Source: Chloroflexota bacterium (GTDB taxonomy: Bacteria; Chloroflexota; UBA6077). Taken from it: a DNA stretch of 27,627 nt. A model generated the notes under the pieces. That model made no database searches. It was not told the origin of the DNA and was given only the letters and a program-made list of their open reading frames with translations. The stretch covers positions 1 through 27,627 of the forward strand of contig JAJZQR010000038.1 of NCBI GenBank assembly GCA_021806765.1, written 5' to 3'. Shown here piece after piece: positions 15,263-24,100 of the stretch; within the stretch, counting starts at the first letter, position 1; each line of letters opens with the position of its first letter. A program made the translations under genes and the position numbers.

Positions 15263-17353
15263 GTGAGCACCGTTTCCAGGAAGAGACAGACGCGGGGCAG
15301 TGGGAGCGCGCGGAGGCGCCTCGGGCGGTCACAGAGTCTGCCCCTTCGCACCCTGAGCCGCAATTCCAAACGCATTTTCCGAAGAGGTCTTCACGGCCTG
15401 CTACGCCGAGGTGGCCGCTTACCCTGGCGCCGGGTAGCAGGTCTGGCCCTTCTGGCGGCATCGAGCCTCGGGCTCCTTTCCGTTCTCGGCAGCGGGGAGA
15501 CAGCCTCCGGCCTGGGCCGAACCCCTGGGGAGGCTGGAGGCTTGGTGGGCGCTCTGGTCGCCGGTCCTCTCCTGGGCGGTCTGGGCCCCCTGGGTGCCTT
15601 CGCCCTACTGCTGGCCCTCCTGCCTTTCGGGGTATGGTTGCTGGTGGGATCGGAGGCCCTGCTGGCCCTCCTGGCGCCCAGTCCAAGGGGTCGCTCCAGG
15701 CCTTCTCGACCTCGCCGGTCCCGTTCTCTTCGCGGCTCCCCGGACCGGACTCCGGCGGGTGGCGACATCCTTCCCGCAACGACGGCAGTTGTCGAACCGC
15801 CCGTGAGTCCCTCCACCGCGTCGGAGCCACCGGCGGAGGTAGCACCGGCCACCCGTCATCAGACGGAAGCCGAGCCAACCCCAAAGAAGGCCGCGACAGT
15901 GGAAGTCCCACGAGAGGCGGCAGCGGGTTCGGGCCGCCCATCCGCCCCCAAAACCACGCCTCCCAGGAGCCACCGCTGGCCGATGCCCTCCACCGACCTG
16001 CTGGAGGCGGCCTCCCCCACCGGGGCAGCGCCCGTGAACCTGGAGCAGCGAACCCGGATCATAGACGAGACCTTCAGGAGTTTCGGCATCGACGCACGGG
16101 TGGTGAACGTTCGACACGGACCGGCGGTGACCAGGTTCGGGGTGAGCCCGGCCCCGGGGGTGAAGGTGGCGAGGATCCTCGCCCTGAGCAACGACATTGC
16201 CCTGAGGCTGGCGGCCTCACCCCTTCGGATGGAGGCTCCCGTGCCGGGGGAGAGCGTGGTGGGGATCGAAGTACCCAACGAGGTGACGGAGATGGTCTCC
16301 CTTCGGGAGATCATGGAAAGCCCCGGCTACGTTTCCCGTGGAGACCGGCTGAAGCTGGCCCTGGGCAGAGATGTCTCAGGTAAGCCGGTCATCGCCGACC
16401 TGGCCAAGATGCCCCATCTGCTGATCGCCGGGGCCACCGGTTCCGGCAAGAGCGTGTGCATCAACAGCCTCCTGTTGGCTCTGCTCCTCCAATACTCCCC
16501 GGACGACCTTCAAATGCTGTTGATAGACCCCAAGAAGGTGGAGATGCAGCCCTACGAGGGGGTGCCCCACCTCCTCACACCGGTGATCACCGACATGGAG
16601 ACGGTGGTGCCTTCACTCCGATGGGTGGTCAAGGAGATGGAGCGTCGTTATCGACTCTTCGCCGACAAGGGGTTCCGCAACCTGGAGGGGTACAACAAGG
16701 CCTGTTCCCAGAAGCAGCTGGGTTTGCCCCTGCCCTACCTGGCGGTGGTAGTCGACGAGCTGGCGGACCTGATGATGACCGCCAGCGACGACGTCGAGCC
16801 GATCCTCTGCCGGCTGGCGCAGCTGGCGCGAGCCACGGGGATCCATCTGGTGATCGCCACCCAGCGCCCTTCGGTGGACGTCGTGACCGGCCTCATCAAG
16901 GCCAACTTCCCCACCCGCATCGCCTTCGCGGTGACCTCCCAGGTCGACTCGAGGACGATCCTGGATCAGGCAGGGGCAGAGAAACTGGTCGGCCGGGGGG
17001 ACGCCCTCTACCTGCCCCCGGAGTCCTCCAAACCCCTCCGGGTCCAGGGGGCCTTCACCTCCGACGCCGAGATCCACGCAGTGGTGGAGTTCTGGAAGAG
17101 CGCCCGCCCCAACTGGGGGGAGGTCCAGTACGCAGCAGCCGCTCCCTTCCAGCCCATCGAGGACGACCAGGCCGACGAACTGTACGACGAGGCCGAGGAG
17201 CTAGTTATGGAGCACGACGGCAGAGTATCGGTTTCTTTCCTGCAGCGGAAGCTCCGCATCGGCTACTCCAGGGCAAAACGGTTGAGGGAGGGCCTGGAAC
17301 GAAACGGAGTCCTGCGAAGCTCGGAGCCGAGGGAGGAAGAAGAGGAGTTCTAG
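15263..17353 (+). CDS. ftsK: DNA translocase FtsK/SpoIIIE
   Basis: The 696-residue protein has a basic N-terminus, two to four membrane segments (~residues 52-140), a Pro/Arg-rich linker (~140-250), and the motor: alpha domain with RIIDETFRSFGID, Walker A GATGSGKSVCINSLL (from residue 390), Walker B YLAVVVDELADLM (~residues 492-504) and the ATQRPSVDVVTGLIKANFP block. A C-terminal gamma winged-helix domain (~630-685, RVSVSFLQRKLRIGYSRAKRL) is the part that reads KOPS-like polarity signals. It pumps chromosomal DNA through the septum during division. GTG 15263 has AAAGGA upstream (15252-15257). The N-terminal membrane part is shorter than in E. coli FtsK and resembles SpoIIIE-type proteins. It is transcribed away from the transporter operon. 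Confidence 0.93.
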   Translation: MSTVSRKRQTRGSGSARRRLGRSQSLPLRTLSRNSKRIFRRGLHGLLRRGGRLPWRRVAGLALLAASSLGLLSVLGSGETASGLGRTPGEAGGLVGALVAGPLLGGLGPLGAFALLLALLPFGVWLLVGSEALLALLAPSPRGRSRPSRPRRSRSLRGSPDRTPAGGDILPATTAVVEPPVSPSTASEPPAEVAPATRHQTEAEPTPKKAATVEVPREAAAGSGRPSAPKTTPPRSHRWPMPSTDLLEAASPTGAAPVNLEQRTRIIDETFRSFGIDARVVNVRHGPAVTRFGVSPAPGVKVARILALSNDIALRLAASPLRMEAPVPGESVVGIEVPNEVTEMVSLREIMESPGYVSRGDRLKLALGRDVSGKPVIADLAKMPHLLIAGATGSGKSVCINSLLLALLLQYSPDDLQMLLIDPKKVEMQPYEGVPHLLTPVITDMETVVPSLRWVVKEMERRYRLFADKGFRNLEGYNKACSQKQLGLPLPYLAVVVDELADLMMTASDDVEPILCRLAQLARATGIHLVIATQRPSVDVVTGLIKANFPTRIAFAVTSQVDSRTILDQAGAEKLVGRGDALYLPPESSKPLRVQGAFTSDAEIHAVVEFWKSARPNWGEVQYAAAAPFQPIEDDQADELYDEAEELVMEHDGRVSVSFLQRKLRIGYSRAKRLREGLERNGVLRSSEPREEEEEF

Positions 17354-17381
17354 CTGGTCCGGTCAAGGACATTCATGACGA

Positions 17382-17424
17382 GTGAGGAGCGGGCTCAGTT
17401 CAACGGATCGAGCCCGCTCCTCAC
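17382..17424. terminator. 15-bp perfect hairpin downstream of ftsK
   Basis: Arms 17382-17396 (GTGAGGAGCGGGCTC) and 17410-17424 are exact reverse complements around a 13-base loop. It sits between the ftsK stop (17353) and the convergent DUF5679 gene stop (17450), so it could terminate both. No T-run follows in either direction. Confidence 0.65.
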
Positions 17425-17449
17425 CTCAGCACTACCCCCTGGCAAGCCC

Positions 17450-17593
17450 CTAACTCTTCTTCACTATCCTGGTCAGCTTGGTGCCACAGGTGGAGCAGGT
17501 ACCTTGGACTGCCGGCCGGCCGTTAGCCATGGTGATGTTCTTGGGATCCTTGATCTCCTTCTGGGCGCGGCACTTGACGCAATAGGCCTCCAT
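17450..17593 (-). CDS. DUF5679 zinc-ribbon mini-protein
   Basis: The 47-residue frame begins MEAYCVKCRAQ and ends with a lysine-rich tail (RIVKKS, then TAG). Cys5, Cys8, Cys33 and Cys36 form two CxxC knuckles expected to hold one zinc ion, and the motif MANGRPAVQGTC between them is typical of DUF5679. The ATG has GAGGAG at 7-base spacing (17601-17606). Such proteins are widespread in Chloroflexota and Actinobacteria and have no established role; small basic zinc ribbons often bind nucleic acid or ribosomes, but nothing in the sequence proves this. The gene is isolated: convergent with ftsK, with a 106-base gap from the next minus-strand gene. Confidence 0.85.
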   Translation of the reverse strand: MEAYCVKCRAQKEIKDPKNITMANGRPAVQGTCSTCGTKLTRIVKKS

Positions 17594-17699
17594 GGTGGTT
17601 CTCCTCTCTCCCCATGAGCGCCACTCTACCTAGGGACGCTCGATTTCGGCCGCAAGTCTACAGGTAGTCTCGTCTCCATGCAAGTAGTTCTACTTCCTT

Positions 17700-18917
17700 C
17701 TACTTCGCTTCCCACGGGAAGCGCTGGTCGTTGCCTCTCACCTGCACCCCGTCGGGACCGTTGACCCAGGTCCTACTGCCGTCGGTGAAAGCAGTCCAGT
17801 TGTCGGCCTTTCTCCAGACCATCAACCCGCTGGTGGTCATCTGGAGCGAATCCCCGTTGGCCCCATAGTGCTCGTTCTCGATGGGCTGGCCGACCGTGTT
17901 GGGGATCTGGGCAGCCAGGGCCTGGAAGCCCAGCTTGTAGCTGAACCCCGTCGTGGCAGCCCCACCCCCCTGCCGGAGCATCCCGCTGTACCGGCGGGTT
18001 ATGTCGAGATACAAATTCCCGAAGCTACTCCCCGGCTCGATGGCCGTGCCCTCACCCCACTCGTTCCAGCTGGTAATGGTAACCAGGTCGGGGTTGCTGG
18101 CGATGGCTGCCTCCCATCGCCGGGAGTAGTAGTTGCCGCCGTCCCTCCCCACCAACACCTGCACGGGACTACCCTGGCGCAAGTTGTCCCAGCCTGGCGC
18201 CACCCCAGCTGCCCACACCTTGGGCTCTCCCATGGAGGCGGCAAGGCCATCCACCTTCGACCTCAAGTTCTTGTAGGTCCCGGTGGCATCGGACGTCCAA
18301 CTGGCGGCGCTGAAGAGGTGGACGCCGTCGAATACGCTCAACCATCGCTCGGGCCGGTCGGTCTCCACGTTCCAGTGCCACTGGTGGTCCGGGTCCACCT
18401 GAGCCCGAATGCCGCTCCAGACATCGGCGCCACCCGCGGCCGAGGGGTTCCAGAAAAAGATGGCCGGCTTTCCCCCTACCCGGGCAAAGTTGCGGTTGGA
18501 ACCGTAGCTGGACATCACGTACCGCAGGGCATCGACGATCTGTCCGGGGGAGCCGAGCCCGTCGGATCCGGTCTCGAAGTAGATGGTGGACGCGAAACTC
18601 GTCCCCTTGGACACGTCCAGAAGGGTGGTGAAGTTCTTGTCAGTGCGGTTCCCTGGCCCCATCCAGGAACTGATGAAGCCGGTGATTCCGGCATCCCTGG
18701 CCTGCTGGACCTGGCGCTGTATCGTGTCCCGGTTGTCGCTCTGGTAGGGCGTCACCGGCACGTCCCACATGACGTTGCGGCTGAAGTCGCCCGGGTTGTA
18801 CCAGGGGTAGTAGAAGGCCATCACCGGGGTGTCGGGTGCGGCAGCTGCGGAAACTACCCCTGCCATCAGGAGTACCAGGTCGAGGGCAAGCGCAGACAGC
18901 AGTATACGCCAAGGCAT
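17700..18917 (-). CDS. Secreted GH99/GH71-like glycosidase with C-terminal surface module
   Basis: The 405-residue product has a signal peptide (MPWRILLSALALDLVLLMAG to SAAAA, ~27 residues). The catalytic domain (~30-320) opens with VMAFYYPWYNPGDF and ends with ITSWNEWGEGTAIEP, the two blocks typical of GH99-type endo-alpha-mannosidase/mannanase and related GH71/WbsX-like barrels; the glutamates of NEWGEG are the probable catalytic region. The C-terminal ~70 residues (GQPIENEHYG...GLMVWRKADNWTAFTDG) form a separate module found at the ends of many secreted Chloroflexota proteins, role unknown. ATG 18917 has a GAGGAGGAG ribosome site. No partner gene shares its operon. The substrate is probably an alpha-linked polysaccharide; specificity is inferred. 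Confidence 0.75.
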   Translation of the reverse strand: MPWRILLSALALDLVLLMAGVVSAAAAPDTPVMAFYYPWYNPGDFSRNVMWDVPVTPYQSDNRDTIQRQVQQARDAGITGFISSWMGPGNRTDKNFTTLLDVSKGTSFASTIYFETGSDGLGSPGQIVDALRYVMSSYGSNRNFARVGGKPAIFFWNPSAAGGADVWSGIRAQVDPDHQWHWNVETDRPERWLSVFDGVHLFSAASWTSDATGTYKNLRSKVDGLAASMGEPKVWAAGVAPGWDNLRQGSPVQVLVGRDGGNYYSRRWEAAIASNPDLVTITSWNEWGEGTAIEPGSSFGNLYLDITRRYSGMLRQGGGAATTGFSYKLGFQALAAQIPNTVGQPIENEHYGANGDSLQMTTSGLMVWRKADNWTAFTDGSRTWVNGPDGVQVRGNDQRFPWEAK

Positions 18918-19277
18918 GCTCTCCTCCTCGAGAAAGGAATTGGCGAACCCTGAGGGAGTCGCGGATAGGGGATATGACTAAAGGGGACCGACAGGCCCTC
19001 GTTCCGAACAACGGAGGACCAAGCCAAATGTTACCAGCCTAAGTCAAAACACCGCAACTCAGGGGCGTGCGCCCGTGCGTCAGAATTCAGGGAAGCACCG
19101 AGACGCCACAAAGGTCTCGGGCGTATGCAATAGGCAAACGCAGTCGAGCACGACTTCGCTGATTTCAGATGTTCTGGTGGCATGCAAGTTGCGCAAGCTG
19201 TGGACCATGGGGCATTGGTGTGCTAAGAACACCTCTACGTGTGCCCGACGTGGCGGCTGACCGTACGGAGCACTGTC
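18918..19277. other. Divergent intergenic region with one hairpin
   Basis: These 360 bases separate the GH99-like gene (-) from the PPC-domain gene (+). No convincing ORF, RNA gene or riboswitch is seen. A hairpin with 7-bp perfect arms CCGAGAC (19098-19104) and GTCTCGG (19114-19120) lies near the middle. Only weak promoter-like matches are present, for example TGGACC at ~19200 with TAAGAA 17 bases later. Confidence 0.5.
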
Positions 19278-21095
19278 GTGAGTTCGAGATCGTCTATCCT
19301 GCCCCCGCTAGTTATCGTATTCCTGACCACCGTAGTGGCCATGGCTCTGTTCTCCCCGATGGCTCCCGCCGGCTCTGACAGCTTCCTGGCCGCGGCAGCC
19401 CCGGACAACGCACCCGTGCTCCCCACTAGGCCGCCGGTACCCACCAGACCGTCGATGGCCACAGTGCTCCCCCTGACTCCCTCTGCCACAGCCACCCCGC
19501 CGGCCACTAGTACCCCGCCGGCCACTGCTACCCCGCCGGCCTCCACCACGCCGACCGCCACCGCTACGCTGCCGGCCACCGGTACCGCTGGTTCCACAGC
19601 CACCGCTACGCCGAGGGCAACACCCAATGCCGCAACGGCAACAGCTAACAGCGTCGCTACAGCCACGGCCAACGCAGTAGCGGCAGCCGACTCCGCCACG
19701 GCCACCGTCAATGCCATCGCCACGGCTGACGCTGCCACGGCGACGGCATACGCCTCCATTCCGACCTATACCCCTACCGCTACCTCGGCCGCCCCGGCCA
19801 ACGACGACTTTGGATCGGCGGTCCAAATTGGCAGCTTCCCCTACGACACCAGCGAGGACACCGCTGGCGCCACCGTAGCTGATGATGATCCCAGCATGGG
19901 GGCAGGGGCAGGACAGAACTCCGCCACTGTCTGGTACAGCTTCACGGTCTCCCAGGGTGGCCACCTGGACGTGAACACCACCGACAGCAGTTACGACACA
20001 GTCCTGGCCGCCTTCACCGGCAGCCGGGGCTCCCTTAGTCTGGTGGTCAGCAACGACGATGTCAGTAACAGCATCCGCCAATCAGAGATCGCCTTCGATG
20101 TACAGGCAGACACGACCTACTACCTGGAGGTGGCCGCGTACGGCAGCGGCGGGGGGGGTCAGCTTCAACTGGCCGCCAGCTTTACCGGCGGCACCGTGGG
20201 GACGGCGACGGCTACGCCAACCCCCACAGTCGGGTTCCCGATCACCTCTACCCCACAGATGCTGGGAGCCACTGCCCCGACGCCTGACGCCACCGCAGGG
20301 GTAATCCCACCCTTCCCTGCCACGACAGACCCGCGCTACTTCCAACAGACCGGCTACAGAATCAGCAACGACGCCTTCTGGGACTACTTCCAGAAGCGGG
20401 GCGGGGTCCGCACCTTCGGATACCCCATATCCAGGGAGTTCACTCTGACAGGTTTCCGAGTGCAGCTCTTACAGCGAGGACTGTTGCAGCAAATGCCGAA
20501 CGGCAGCGTCTCCACCATGAACCTGCTGGACTCGGGGTTGATGCCCTACACCCGGATCAACGGCAGCACTTTCCCCGGTCAGGATCCCGAGATGATTCAG
20601 AGCGCACCCCTGGCTGACGACCCCGCCTACGCGGAAAAGGCCATCGCTTTCGTTCAGAGCAACGTCCCTGACCAATGGGAGGGACAGTCGGTCAACTTCC
20701 TGCAGACCTTCCTCTCCACGGTGCGCTACGAGGATGCATTTCCCCAGGGAGGGGCCGACCCTGCCCTGGTGCCCCTGCTGAATCTGGAATTCTGGGGGCT
20801 TCCCACCAGCAGGCCGACCTCCGATCCCCACAACCACAACTTCATCTACCAGCGGTTCCAGCGGGGCATCATGCACTACGATGCCACAGCGGGAGTCACC
20901 CAGGGACTACTGCTGGGGGACTACTTCAAGAGCATAATTACGGGGCAGGACCTGCCGCCCGACCTGGCTCAACAGGCCAGCCTCAGCTTCTTCTACCGGC
21001 AGTACGATCGGAGCAAGCCAGGATACCTGGCCAGGCCTATCGACCTTCGAGGCACCGAACTCGTAGGCGCCTTCGAGATGGATCTGCCCCAGTAG
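19278..21095 (+). CDS. Secreted protein: Thr/Ala/Pro linker, PPC domain, FGYPIS repeat module
   Basis: The 605-residue product starts with a hydrophobic signal (~8-25) and a long low-complexity linker (~35-170) of TP/TAT repeats, probably extended and perhaps O-glycosylated. Residues ~172-295 form a PPC domain (ANDDFGSAVQIG, TVWYSFTVSQGG, YYLEVAAYGSGGGGQLQL), a beta-sandwich seen at the ends of secreted hydrolases. A second short TP linker leads to the two-part module (~360-590): FWDYFQKRGGVRTFGYPIS and FWGLPTS...FQRGIMHYD. That module is paralogous to the N-terminus of the gene at 1802, but no catalytic domain follows. GTG 19278 with CGGAG 7 bases upstream was preferred to the in-frame GTG 19239. 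A binding or structural surface role is likely; unproven. Confidence 0.7.
   Translation: MSSRSSILPPLVIVFLTTVVAMALFSPMAPAGSDSFLAAAAPDNAPVLPTRPPVPTRPSMATVLPLTPSATATPPATSTPPATATPPASTTPTATATLPATGTAGSTATATPRATPNAATATANSVATATANAVAAADSATATVNAIATADAATATAYASIPTYTPTATSAAPANDDFGSAVQIGSFPYDTSEDTAGATVADDDPSMGAGAGQNSATVWYSFTVSQGGHLDVNTTDSSYDTVLAAFTGSRGSLSLVVSNDDVSNSIRQSEIAFDVQADTTYYLEVAAYGSGGGGQLQLAASFTGGTVGTATATPTPTVGFPITSTPQMLGATAPTPDATAGVIPPFPATTDPRYFQQTGYRISNDAFWDYFQKRGGVRTFGYPISREFTLTGFRVQLLQRGLLQQMPNGSVSTMNLLDSGLMPYTRINGSTFPGQDPEMIQSAPLADDPAYAEKAIAFVQSNVPDQWEGQSVNFLQTFLSTVRYEDAFPQGGADPALVPLLNLEFWGLPTSRPTSDPHNHNFIYQRFQRGIMHYDATAGVTQGLLLGDYFKSIITGQDLPPDLAQQASLSFFYRQYDRSKPGYLARPIDLRGTELVGAFEMDLPQ
19494..19547 (+). 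repeat. 18-bp tandem repeat in linker coding region
   Basis: Three imperfect copies of ACCCCGCCGGCCACTDST-type sequence start at 19494, 19512 and 19530, encoding TPPATS / TPPATA / TPPAST. The in-frame 18-base period can change linker length by slippage without breaking the gene. Confidence 0.7.
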
Positions 21096-21101
21096 AGTCC
21101 T

Positions 21102-24100
21102 CTACCTCACCTCGACCGCCCCGCCCAGGCTCTCACCTTTCCACTCGGGACGGTAGTAGGCGTAGGCCTGTGATGTCACCGCCTGAGCCTTGACCGGATA
21201 GAGGGCGCGCGCCTTGAAGGAGAAGCTGACTTCGTCCCCGGGCATCATGTCCTCCAGGTAGACGATCACCTTCCTACCGGCCACATCGTACCGCTTGATT
21301 CTGGCCTGCGCCTTAAGCATCGCGTCCAGGGTCTCCGTCACCGGCGCGAAACCGGTAGGCACCGCCACGTCCACCACCACCATCCCCGCCTGCATCGGCT
21401 CGGGGGGCGTGAACTTCACAGTGGCCGACACGTCGATCAGGTTGTCCACCTCGACCTGCCCCACACCATAGTCCACCTGGATCTGGAAGGCCGACTCGGC
21501 TTTCTTCTGGGGATCGGGGACATTGAAGCGGCGCACCGACTGCAGAACCACCTGCCCCTTGCCCCGGACCTCCGCGGTGATCGCCCCACCCGGTGCGCTG
21601 GCAGAGCCGCCATCCCCCGCACCAGCCAGAGGGACCTCGACGATCTGGAGTACATCGGCGTTATCGGGAGAGATCCGGATCTCCTTCTGCCATCCTCCGG
21701 ACTTCAGGAGCACCGTCGCGTCCACATCGGACTTCGCTCCGGCAGCGTACCGGGTAAGGGCCTGAAGACCGACCACCGTGTCCTGAGTCGATCCGAAACC
21801 GCCAAGGGCGTTCCGCCGGGAGACCAGCCATCGGGCTGCTCGAGAGGCATTCATACGGTCGCCATGCTCTACGAGCGCCAGGGTAGCGTAGCCCGTGGTC
21901 TCGATGGTCGCGCTTCGGTTGATGTGCGGCAGGAGCGGCATCAATCGGGCAGCCTGGCCCGGAGCGACCTCCCCTGGCCTACCAGGAGCATCGGGCCCCG
22001 GCAAGGGCACCACTTCGGGGTCGCCCCAGTAGAGCCCCTCGTCGCTCTCCCTGGCCATGGCCATCAACTTCTGGTAGGCCGTGCCGGCCCTAGGGCTCTT
22101 AGCCAACTCCAGGGCATAAGTGGCCAGCGCCATACCGTAGGCATCCTGGGTGAAGTCGATAGCCCCCTCCAGGTAGCGGATCGCCTTGGCAGAGGCATGC
22201 TGCTCCCCCGACTCCCTCAGCGCCACCGCCGCCAGGTAAGCCGTTAGAGCAGTCTTTCCCTTCAGACCCCCCAGCAACTCCTGATGGTGGACGAAGCCCA
22301 CCGGATCGAAGGAACCGTCCGCCTTCTGCTGCTTCGCAATCCACGCCCTGGCACTGGAGAGCACCGCGTCGTCCACGTAGATGAGGTCCTTAGCCTCGGC
22401 GAAGGTCTTCATAACGAAGGCAGTCAACCAGAGGCTACCCTCCTTGTCCTGGTTGCCGAAGGCCGAGAAACTCCCGTCCCCCCTGCGGTAGGTCAATTCG
22501 CGCTGGTATCCGGTGATCATCAACTGCTCCGCCTTGGCCATCACCTCCGCCTTCATCTGGCCGCTCTCCTTCAGGTAGCGAGAGACGTAGACGTTGGGGG
22601 CGAAGAGGATCATGTTCTGCTCGCCACAACCAAAGGGCATCTGGAGCAGCTTCTCCAGCCCCTGGATAGTCTGGGTCAGATAGCTACCGGTCAGAGCCAG
22701 GTAGCCTCGGGCAGAGCCTTCGATGATGCCGGAAGGGACGGAGATGTCCAGCGAGCGGTCGGAGCCTGCCGAGAGGACCAGGTTCTCCACCATCTCGCGG
22801 GCCACTCCCTCAGGCTCCACGATCAACTCCTTGACCACGGCATCCGCCGAGGAACCTGAGCGGGCGGTCACCTTCAGCTTGCTGGTGCCCAGCTGCCTCG
22901 GCCGGATAGTGAAGGATACGGACCCCAGGTCGTTGGGACCTACCTGCACGGTCTTGCTGGGCTGATCCATCAACTCGAACCCGTCCGCGCGCTCCAACTC
23001 CACCACGAACTGCTCGGCCGTCTTCTGGTAGTTGTACAGCGCCACCTTCACCGGGAACTGCTCGCCCCGGATGGCAGAATAGGGAAGGTCTACGGAGAGG
23101 AAGAAGGGCTGCAGAACCCGCAGCTGTGCTTCGGAGATGCCCAGCCCTGCCTGCTTGGAGAGAGCCACGGCCCGAACCATCCAGGTAGTGATGCTGTCCG
23201 GAGCCACGTACCGCCGAGAGGCCTGGCCGGACTGATCGGTGTTCAGGGTGTCCCAGATCCAGGTCTCCGGGAAGAACTGCCGCACCCTCTGTACCTCCAT
23301 CAGGCCACCGGCCCCAGCCTCATCCCTCACAGCAGAGGCAACGTTGGTAGGGGCGGCAGGAGCGGCTGCCCTCGGCATAGCGGCCCCAGCAGCCTCCATG
23401 GCACCGGCAGGCACCGCCCCCAGTTTGCGGCGGGGAGACTCGTACTCCTGGCCTCCCGGCAGTTGTCGGTTGCTCAGCACCACCACACCGGCATCGGCGA
23501 ATACTTCCTTGGCTCCACGAGAGACCACCTTATCCAGCGGTCGGGCTTCGTGAAGCTCTACCTGGGGTTTCTGGTACAGCTTCTCCAACTCATCGAACAG
23601 CTGCTGCAAGTTGACGCGGTTCTCCGCCAGGATGAACACCGAGCGGTCCACCGCCGCCAGCCCCACCTTGGCCGGCCCCTGGGTCTGCACATTGACGGTT
23701 ACCTCCTCGCCCGGCTTCGCCTCTTCCCGGTCGAATCCGACCTCAACCTTCTGAGGATAGTCTCCCTGCACGGCGAAGGGCAGGTAGTCCGCGGCCACCT
23801 CGGAGTTGGGCAGCAGTTGATACACCAGGAGACGAGAGCTGGGAGCCATGGACGGAGTCAACGGTATCTCTAGATCGGGCGAGGACGAATACTGCGAGAA
23901 GACCACCGTACCCCGAGCCAGCACCTCGTAGTAGAAATTGCGCGCCTCCCTGGTGGAGGTCACATGGAACTTCACCTGGTCTCCCACCTTCAGCGGGCCC
24001 CGGGTCGTCTGCTCCAACTGGATGAAACTGCTGGTCGGTGAGTAGCTGGACTGCATGGCCAGAGAGGTGAAGGCCTTCCCTCCGCTGGCCGACACCGTCA

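Noticed and set aside
15124..16383. Plus-strand 419-residue frame overlapping ftsK, and a 340-residue minus-strand frame at 14919-15941
   Set aside because: Both are low-complexity Gly/Pro/Arg shadows of the ftsK and binding-protein genes without recognisable domains.
19128..19145. GGCAAACGC resembling part of a second c-di-GMP aptamer
   Set aside because: The remaining blocks (GAAA-capped stem, GACGCAAAGCC, conserved 3' side) are missing on both strands.
19569..19590. Second LPATG motif, in the linker of the PPC protein
   Set aside because: It lies about 500 residues from the C-terminus with no hydrophobic helix and basic tail after it, so it is not a sortase signal.
19239..19759. Minus-strand Val/Ala-rich frames opposite the TP linker
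   Set aside because: They mirror the repetitive linker codons on the other strand; the PPC and FGYPIS domains show that the plus strand is coding.
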